This document shows, one piece after another, positions 57,178 through 64,000 of a stretch of DNA of 64,000 nucleotides. Below the pieces are notes generated by a model. It worked only from the letters and a program-made list of their open reading frames with translations. It ran no database searches and was not told the origin of the DNA. The stretch covers positions 186,001-250,000 of the forward strand of contig NW_026516706.1 in NCBI RefSeq assembly GCF_025766255.1, written 5' to 3'. The position numbers were made by a program, and so were the translations under genes. Positions within the stretch are counted from its first letter, which is position 1, and each line of letters begins with the position of its first letter. Origin of the DNA: Zychaea mexicana. Lineage: Eukaryota > Mucoromycota > Mucoromycetes > Mucorales > Lichtheimiaceae.

Positions 57178-60100
57178 TTATGCAAACGCTAGGTCCCAAG
57201 ACTTGATTAATTTCCTCTGATTCGCTTGCTCTTTGGACAGTCCTGGAGAGCCATAGGTCAACGGTGCCAAATACACAAAAATGGCAAATTGCACGCTCAA
57301 AATGGTAATGCCAATCAAGTAAGACCAGTAAGATGGTCTAGCAACCATTGACGTGAAGGATTGCTGCTGTTGGTTGCCAGCTGCTTGCGAGGTACGAGTC
57401 GGCGATGTAGGCGAATTGATGCCATTAATACACGCAAATTGGAAGAGAGAACCGATCAGCAGATAGCTGCATGCTGCGGCTGGTAGATAGTGATGTAAAT
57501 AGAGAGAGCGTCCCATAAAGAAGAAAGGAATATAGTGAAAAGTCCAAAGGATACCGAAGAATCCTGTTGAACGGAATACACGCTGACGTGTGGCGGCTAT
57601 TATATGATAGCAACACTCATGTTAATACACATTCTTCGTTATTCTGCAAGCAAATGAGTACTTACGATTTTGTACAGCATGTGTATCCCTTTGTCTCGCT
57701 AGAGTTTGCATGGCAGCAACAACACCGAAACATAAAATCGTGATTAAACCGAGTAGCCAACCAAAGACATTACCGGTCATGTAAATCTGTTCACGCGTTA
57801 ACTCGTTTCGCCAGTATGAAATGCCCCGACGCATGAGTGGCCATGAAAGAGGTCTTGACTTATACGGATGAGGTGTGTTTAGACCCGCGTTATGGTTTAT
57901 TGTTCGTATTTGCAGTTCCAGAAACTTTTTCCAGAACGGCATTGGTTTCTCCCGGTGCTCTTTCTTTTTCTTCAAGTTGATATCTGTCGCTATAAAAATA
58001 TAACAACTCTGACATTAGTTTCCAAACCTCCAGCACATAGTGAAACAGCACGGTGTGTAGTGCACGTTAGATCCATTATATAATACCAACCATTGACACC
58101 CTGAATATCCATAGCTCTCCAATATGCAGTTTTCTCCTTTACGTGGTCTTTCTTTCCATTAATCTCCTGTAATCCGAAACCCCATTCCAATGGTAGTGTC
58201 TCTTCTTTAAAAGTCCACATTGCCACTGTAGTGGATTGATGCGCCAGCTTAAATGATTTCATTTGGGTCTTCATAGTATCCCCGTTGGCATGATCGTCTA
58301 AGAGCACTTTGAACAAAGTCTCGTTGTATCGCTCTTCAGGAGGCACCACTGTGAATTCTTGGTTTGTACGCGTCAACGGTGACGCGACATCATGCGTCAA
58401 TAAGTGCTGTCCTGAGGCCGTATGCTCTAATTGAATGATATCTCCGTGGCGTACTAAAACACGACTATCCTTTGGGATGTCCTTTGTTGGCTTTACGCGC
58501 CAATAGCTGTTTTCATCAGGATCGGATACGCCGACAACTTGTTGGCCTATAATCAGGTAAGATAGAGTGGTTTCAGTGCGAAATGTGACAAAGTATTGCA
58601 GGATATCCCTTATTCTTTTTATAACTATCATTAATGTCCGTCTGGTACTTACCTGCACTTCCAACTCTTCCATCTTCATACCGTCGTGGATAGCGATGCT
58701 CGTGCGAGTGAAGGTATACGGACGTAGTCGGATGGAAAATTGTGATGCTATCGTAATAGTGTACATCTGTTGTTACACGTTGTAGAGTATTTATGTTAAT
58801 ATGTACAATGAAGACTCAGTATGTAAAATAAACTAGAATTGGGTTAATCGATGTAACAGCAATACTCACCAAGGGTCTTCAAGCTTACTGGTGAATTTTC
58901 GAGTGTTGCTTGGAAACTGGGACTCATATAAACGTCGCCAGGACCGGACTGATTCAGTACAGCAAAATGAACATAGAACCAGAAAAGGTAAACAGCAGTT
59001 GGCACTATTATAAAACCGACCGTACGTGCCAAAAAATGTGCTCCAAACTCTTTCTGTAAAGATATAACAAATTTTTACTTTGATATCTTTACGAAACCAT
59101 ATAACGTGCGTGGAGCTACTATTAACGACAATCCACCATTTGTTTACCAGAGAAAGACCATTTCGAATGTCAAGAAGACTCCACAAGTCAGCCGCCACAG
59201 CAACGCCAACCGAACCAACAGTGAAAAGTCCAACCATTTTCACGCTATTTCTCATAAACGTAATTTTTGAGCCGCTTTTTTCCTTGCTGATACTTGATTA
59301 AACAATTCGAGATATTACCTTAAAACCATCGCCATGGAAGCTCCACTTGCCACGAGCCAAGACCACCACCCAAAAGAAAAGGATCTACACGATAACGATA
59401 GCAAAACAGATTAGTATATCTTACTAGAAACCCTCACTCTACTTCCCTTTTCTATTGATTTCGCAAAACGTACCTATGCCGCAGCTTGTAAAAGCGAATG
59501 TATGTGTATATCGTAAGAAGCATGTAAAATACGAGTGAACTGTCCAGCAGAATCAGTCGATGCTGTGCAACAAGAGCATTATCTGTAATAATATATACAA
59601 AAACACAGCGTTACAATCAAACGATGCAAATACACTGGAATGAAGGCAATACACGGCTGTAGAAAGGGGAGAACCTTAGTACTTACCAAAAAGATACATG
59701 CCAGACGCGACAACACAAGCTAGCGTGGAGTAACCAGACTGTTTCATGATGGCGTACATAAGTGCAATACTCCAAACGTTCAAAGAGGCCGGCAACGCGC
59801 GCAATCCAATATATGGGACGTTGTGCTCTACATAGCTTTCGCCGATCTCAGCAAAATCGTAATGCCCACGGTATCCGATCAAATAGCCCATAGCAGCAAA
59901 CATCATCTTCCCAAGAGGTGGATGGACATCAAAATAGAACGTGCGGTTCAAATAGTAGCCAGCGAATTTACCAAAATGTACTTCATCGAACCTATAACAG
60001 CATCATTATTAAAAATATCACTAAAGTTGTCCTATGCTCTCTTTCTCATTCCCGTTTGTATGCGGATGTGTAACTTACACGACCTCAGCTGGGTACCATA

Positions 60101-60374
60101 TCTTGAAAAAGCTGATGAAGAAGCCCACCACAGTGATAACAATATGGCATGCCGTACGACTAGATACGCCAAAAGACCTTTTATTCTATTGTAATCAGAG
60201 AGGTAAGAAGCGATTGCCACGGGAGCCAGAGTACTACTCCACTATAGTTACCTTTTTCAGGTCAGCATCATCATGTATGGTGTTGCTTTGATGATATTGG
60301 TCTACACTAGAGAGGCCTCCACCATGTTGTAGGTTCTTAGGTTTTTGCTGATGATCGTGTCGGTTCCTCAGCAT
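57178..60374 (-). CDS. dolichyl-phosphate-mannose protein O-mannosyltransferase, Pmt4 type, 11 exons
   Basis: Transfers mannose from Dol-P-Man to Ser/Thr of secretory proteins in the ER. Exons (minus): 60374-60252, 60185-60079, 59991-59687, 59582-59474, 59384-59319, 59250-59148, 59053-58870, 58766-58653, 58546-58091, 57989-57666, 57596-57178; 769 residues with every junction in phase, matching Pmt4 length. Landmarks: IVITVVGFFISFFKIWYPAEVVFDEVHFGKF with the catalytic D-E pair, YYLNRTFYFDVHPPLGKM, DNALVAQHRLILLDSSL, MIR repeats (YLHSHEHRYPRRYEDGRVGSAGQQVVG; LLTHDVASPLTRTNQE), and a C-terminal multi-span part (GFFGILWTFHYIPFFFMGRSLYLHHYLPA). An in-frame ATG at 60455 exists, but a CT-rich stretch ending TTCAG just before 60390 suggests a leader intron, so the Met at 60374 was chosen. 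Confidence 0.93.
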
Positions 60375-60997
60375 TGGTGTAGAGTTATTCTGAAGAATAG
60401 AGAAAGGAAAAAGAGGCCGGCTGGTTGACTTTGAGAATCGCGTTGTTGAATGCACTACATGTCAGTCCCTAAAAAAGGAATTATAAGGTGGGAGTATTTC
60501 AGAACAAACTAGCAACCTGTCAACAGGAATTTTCACTATTCGTTTGCAGGCGCCGCATCTAGAATTCTCATCTTCACTTGTCTTTCTTTACGTGTGCTTC
60601 AACGGAATCAAATAATTGAGAAGCTAAAAGTATCATTTGGTGTGTTGTTAGAGAAAAACGACGTAATTGACATCGAGTATCTACACAGTATAGAGTATAC
60701 ACAATACAACGATACAGACAAGGCATTGTGATGGTGGTAGTTGCTTCTTTTTGGTTCTATGTTTAGATATACTCATTTGTCACATAAAGTATTGAGCATA
60801 GTCGCTCACAGACAGCTGTGTATTCAGGTATAAGAGAGTATAATTAATGCTCTGCCAACAAAGAAAGATCCTTGCAAGAAAACCATTGTTTGATTTGACA
60901 TAAAATAAGAAATGTCCCCTCATGCAATCCAACTCCGCAGTATTTTTTCCTCGTTTGCTGAACTTTTTTTTTTTTTGGCAGGAACTCGATTGATCAA
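60375..60997. promoter_or_regulatory. divergent promoter between PMT4-type gene and small basic gene
   Basis: About 620 bp between divergent start codons. A T-run at about 60963-60976 lies directly before the plus-strand start. Confidence 0.45.
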
Positions 60998-61876
60998 ATG
61001 GCGAAATCAAAAACTGTTGTAAAGGTGAGATCTAGTCGCAGCCGCGTGATAGAAAGTTTAGCTTTGATCCCTCTTTTAATATGATGACATTACTATGTGT
61101 GTGTTTAGAAGGGCGGCAATGTTGGCAAGCAAGACAAAATTGGCAGTGTAAAAAAGTTTAAAAGCAAAAGAGCCTCTTCACCTACTGGGGCAGTCGCTGG
61201 TGGCCAAGCAAAGAAAATACAAAAAAGACAGAGCGATAAAAAGGGGCCTGGAAAAGGAAAGTCAGAGCTAGATAACCCCAAGTTTGCAAACAAGGTACAT
61301 CCATACTCTTATATCAAATTCACAGCGCCCGGCGTATGGGTTTCTGCTGTGCTAGGAAAGCCTCACCGGTTCATCTGTCGCTGTTGCTTATTTTTAGGAT
61401 TTCATGATGGAAATGATTGAGAAAGCATCAGGCAAGGAAGAGCAACGACAAGCAGCAAAACTGGCACGAAGGGTATGAACAAGCAAGAAGAGGGTGGCCA
61501 TCTTCACTATGTCATGCGTATAATGATGACAGCATTGTAAAGATACTTACTCACTATATTAGGAAGCTGTTGAACGAAAAGTGAAAGAAAAGGATGATAA
61601 GAAGGAAAAGGAAAAAGGCGTAAAGCAGGCCAAGCTGGTAAGTGCTCATTGCTTGCTGCTGTGTGTGTGGAATGGGACGGAGGGACCTATTCGATCGCTT
61701 TTGGCATTTCAAGCGATGCTGATAGATAGCCTCTGTAGGATAAGGCAAAACAAGTTGTTTCGAAGAAGAAAAACAAGGACAAGGCACATAAACAAGTAGC
61801 ATCGAAAGACGCAAAGAAACGGACGGCAAAGGAAGCGGGGAAGAAGGATAGCAAGCGGGTCCGTTTTGCTTTATAG
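60998..61876 (+). CDS. small Lys-rich basic protein, possibly nucleolar (Loc1-like?), 5 exons
   Basis: Exons: 60998-61024, 61109-61294, 61398-61472, 61563-61637, 61739-61876; 166 residues, all junctions canonical and in phase 0. More than a third is Lys/Arg. Order: MAKSKTVVKKGGNVGKQDK, Lys/Ser/Gly-rich middle, a short amphipathic segment DFMMEMIEKASGKEEQRQAAK, a charged helix (AVERKVKEKDDKKEKEKG), and the end KDSKRVRFAL. The composition and the K-x-V-x-F-A type terminus recall the yeast ribosome-assembly factor Loc1, but similarity is too low in complexity to assign. Probably RNA/ribosome-associated and nuclear. Confidence 0.75.
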
Positions 61877-62264
61877 AAAGGAGGAGGAGCATGCACACAA
61901 CATTCTACCAACATCATTTTCATCCAGTCAACCTTTACATTCGCACGCATTCTATCGTTTGTACTGGCTTGTTCATATATTTTACAATATCAAGAAAAAA
62001 GAGTAGCGTCATTGCAATGTAATGAGTGAGAAAAGAGAGCGGAGTATGATACTGTGTAACAGACGATCAAATATAAAAGCGAGCTTACAAAAGCATTATC
62101 AATATGTTCCTGCATCTCGAGCTGTTGAAGGAAATTGTGCACGCTACACAGCTGCACTCCTTGCAGATGATGAAAAGGAGACATCGTATATAAACCACTC
62201 CCGTCTCTTTCTTGAACAAGCTTCTTCTTATACTTACTTGTTCTTCCACCATATCGAGGACTTG

Positions 62265-63838
62265 ATGAAATTCACTGACTGCCATCGTTTCCATGGCACC
62301 GTCGCTGCTGCCGTTGTCGTGGCACTCGGCGCTTCGGCTTCAGCATCCATCCTGCCCAACATGATCAAAGTGTTTACAGGCGAGAAACAATTCTGCTGGG
62401 ACACAACAGATATGGTGTAATTTACTTATTTTTTCCAGCATACACACAGAATATTTGTGTTTTTCGTCCTTCTGACAACAACGTACAATAATCTACAGAT
62501 TTGCTTATGGTGACTCCTATACCAACCTAATGGGATCGGCAGGATCAGTTTGGACATGGAACAACTTTGCTGCAGGAAAAAACTCTACTTTGAAAGGAAC
62601 TATTCAACTCAACGGGGTATATATCAGACATACCCCATTTCATATATCTTGCTTTAGAAGACGAGAATAACTTATAGTGCTTCTTCTTTTCTTTCCTGCT
62701 ACAAACGCTTGTTCTGTTTGAATTAGACTACCGCTCATGGCCCAAATTGGATCCAATATCTCACAAACTGCTATCAAGGGCTGCCACAGAATTGTCGTCC
62801 CCAATTGTTTGATGTAGCCTTTGGTGGTTCCACCGTAGATAGAAGCCTAGTTGCGCCAGCCTATGATTTCATTAAAGACCTTGACCAACAGATCAGCAAT
62901 TGGGACCAATATGTCAGGCCAAAAGTCGAGTGGTCACCAGATACGACATTGACCGTGCTGTGGTTCGGCATCAACGATGTTACGCGAGCAGTAAAAGACA
63001 CAGACGGCACAAATGGCACAAACAGCACAAAAAGCACAAACGACGCCAAAAGCAACGTAAGCGCCTGTTTGTCTCTATGGAAGTAAGGAAGTTAATAATT
63101 ATTGGTTCTGTTTAGTTGAAGCTTGGCATATTGTTCAACAAAATCCTCGACAGATATTTCGAACATTTGGTAACAATTTCACTACCCACCTTTACAACAT
63201 CAGCATGTTTTGCTTTGTAGTTAGCGCTACCTAACTGACTTTATACATTATCTTTTTGTAACTGTAGGATACCCTGCATAAAAAGTACCAGATGCGGTTC
63301 TTTTTGATTAATAATGTCCCACCAATGGATCGCACTCCTTCAGGACGTGCTGACGCTGACAGACTGGGTCCATTAGTCAATGCGTTCAACGATTTGCTAC
63401 TAGGTCGGATAGCATATTATAGTACACTCAATCCAGATGTGACTCTTGTTCACTTTGATGCCCACAAGTACTTTGGTTACTATCTGGACCATTATAAGGA
63501 GTACGGCTTTAAGGATATTGAAAACTCTTGTGACAAAAAGGTCTGCAAGTATCCTCAGTACGAGTAAGTATCGCATAGTTTGCTTATTTAGAACGTTCAA
63601 TCGTATTCATAATATTTCTTTCATCTTCTTTTTAGGTATTTCTGGATGAGTAAGTGTTGTTATCTAAGCAAGCAGATTGTATGAAGCAAATGTAGTAACT
63701 CTAACGACCTACTATATGCTCTGTATGACAACGTTAATAGATGGTGCCCACCCAATGTATCCAGTACATAAGCTACTGGGTGAAGACATTACGGCACAAC
63801 TTCGAAACAAGCAGCAATGCCCTTCGCCATCATCCTAA
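62265..63838 (+). CDS. secreted GDSL/SGNH lipase-esterase (CE16-like), 7 exons
   Basis: Exons: 62265-62416, 62499-62616, 62727-63056, 63116-63169, 63268-63563, 63636-63649 (14 nt), 63741-63838; 353 residues, all in phase. A signal peptide is visible (HGTVAAAVVVALGASASA then SILPN). Catalytic blocks: FAYGDSYTNL (block I with Ser), VAFGGSTVD (block II Gly), TVLWFGINDV (block III, the G-x-N of the oxyanion hole), and FWMNGAHPMYPVHKLL (block V, Asp replaced by Asn-Gly-Ala-His in D-x-x-H position). A short Thr/Asn/Ser repeat (TNGTNSTKSTN) interrupts the middle. Six Cys are likely disulfides. It likely removes acetyl or acyl groups from plant polymers or lipids. In block V the usual Asp three residues before His is Asn, which is worth checking. 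Confidence 0.9.
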
Positions 63839-64000
63839 TCGAAGTAGCGACATAACCCGCACTTAGAAAAATCATATGCACTATGGCTACTTTATTAGTT
63901 TCAAGCCTAGAATAAGTCTTTGCAACTTATGCCTTTGCATTGACTTTAGTGTTCTTTTACATTTAACAGAAGGAGCGGTTTGGACCTCCGAAAAGTTTAC
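63839..64000. other. 3' flank of the GDSL gene, window edge
   Basis: AT-rich; no feature recognised. Confidence 0.4.

Noticed and set aside
1..64000. CRISPR arrays, operons, bacterial mobile elements
   Set aside because: The whole window has eukaryotic intron-rich structure, and no direct-repeat/spacer pattern was seen.

Overview
The window looks like nuclear DNA of an early-diverging filamentous fungus, most likely Mucoromycota/Mucorales. Genes are split by many short introns (about 45-150 nt) with GTAAGT-like donors and TACTAAC/GCTAAC-like branch sites. There are no operons. Gene content is fungal: a Pmt4-type O-mannosyltransferase, a Cdc25-type RasGEF, Fab1, and a HET-domain remnant with a Mucorales-style GYCALSYxW signature. 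The phylum is inferred from style and motifs, not from a marker search.

Layout. 1-5.6 kb: AT-rich and gene-poor, with a possible partial gene at the left edge and one unassigned peptide-like stretch. 5.7-12.1 kb, plus strand: glutathione synthetase, calmodulin and acireductone dioxygenase. 12.2-18.7 kb, minus strand: VPS35 (retromer), an ERV2-type sulfhydryl oxidase, and a mitochondrial LEA-like protein built from duplicated 38-codon exons. 20.2-23.3 kb, plus: an F-box protein and a plasma-membrane type syntaxin. 24-26 kb: a hexanucleotide tandem repeat beside a strongly self-complementary block that may be a structured ncRNA or a foldback element. 26.1-36.7 kb, minus: a SH3-WW-WW-RasGEF protein and a FYVE-less Fab1/PIKfyve-type lipid kinase. 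37.6-38.3 kb, minus: a broken HET-like gene. 39.1-42.4 kb, plus: a 1,000+ residue repeat protein of unknown function. 43.1-45.8 kb: a head-to-head pair of WrbA/Pst2-type flavoproteins, one with a long low-complexity tail ending in a CC motif. 47-52.6 kb: a Myb/SANT-like coiled-coil protein, Mgr2/Romo1, an RBM18-like RRM protein and an orphan seven-helix membrane protein. 55.3-63.8 kb: a GH27-like protein lacking the usual nucleophile Asp, Pmt4, a small Lys-rich basic protein, and a secreted GDSL/SGNH hydrolase.

The genes are mostly unrelated housekeeping functions. Loose themes are endomembrane traffic (VPS35, syntaxin, Fab1), redox metabolism (glutathione synthetase, ERV2, WrbA pair) and secretory glycosylation (Pmt4, GH27-like, GDSL). 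Exon structures were derived by hand. Where every junction keeps frame and the protein matches its family end to end, the model is strong. Weak junctions are noted in the entries.
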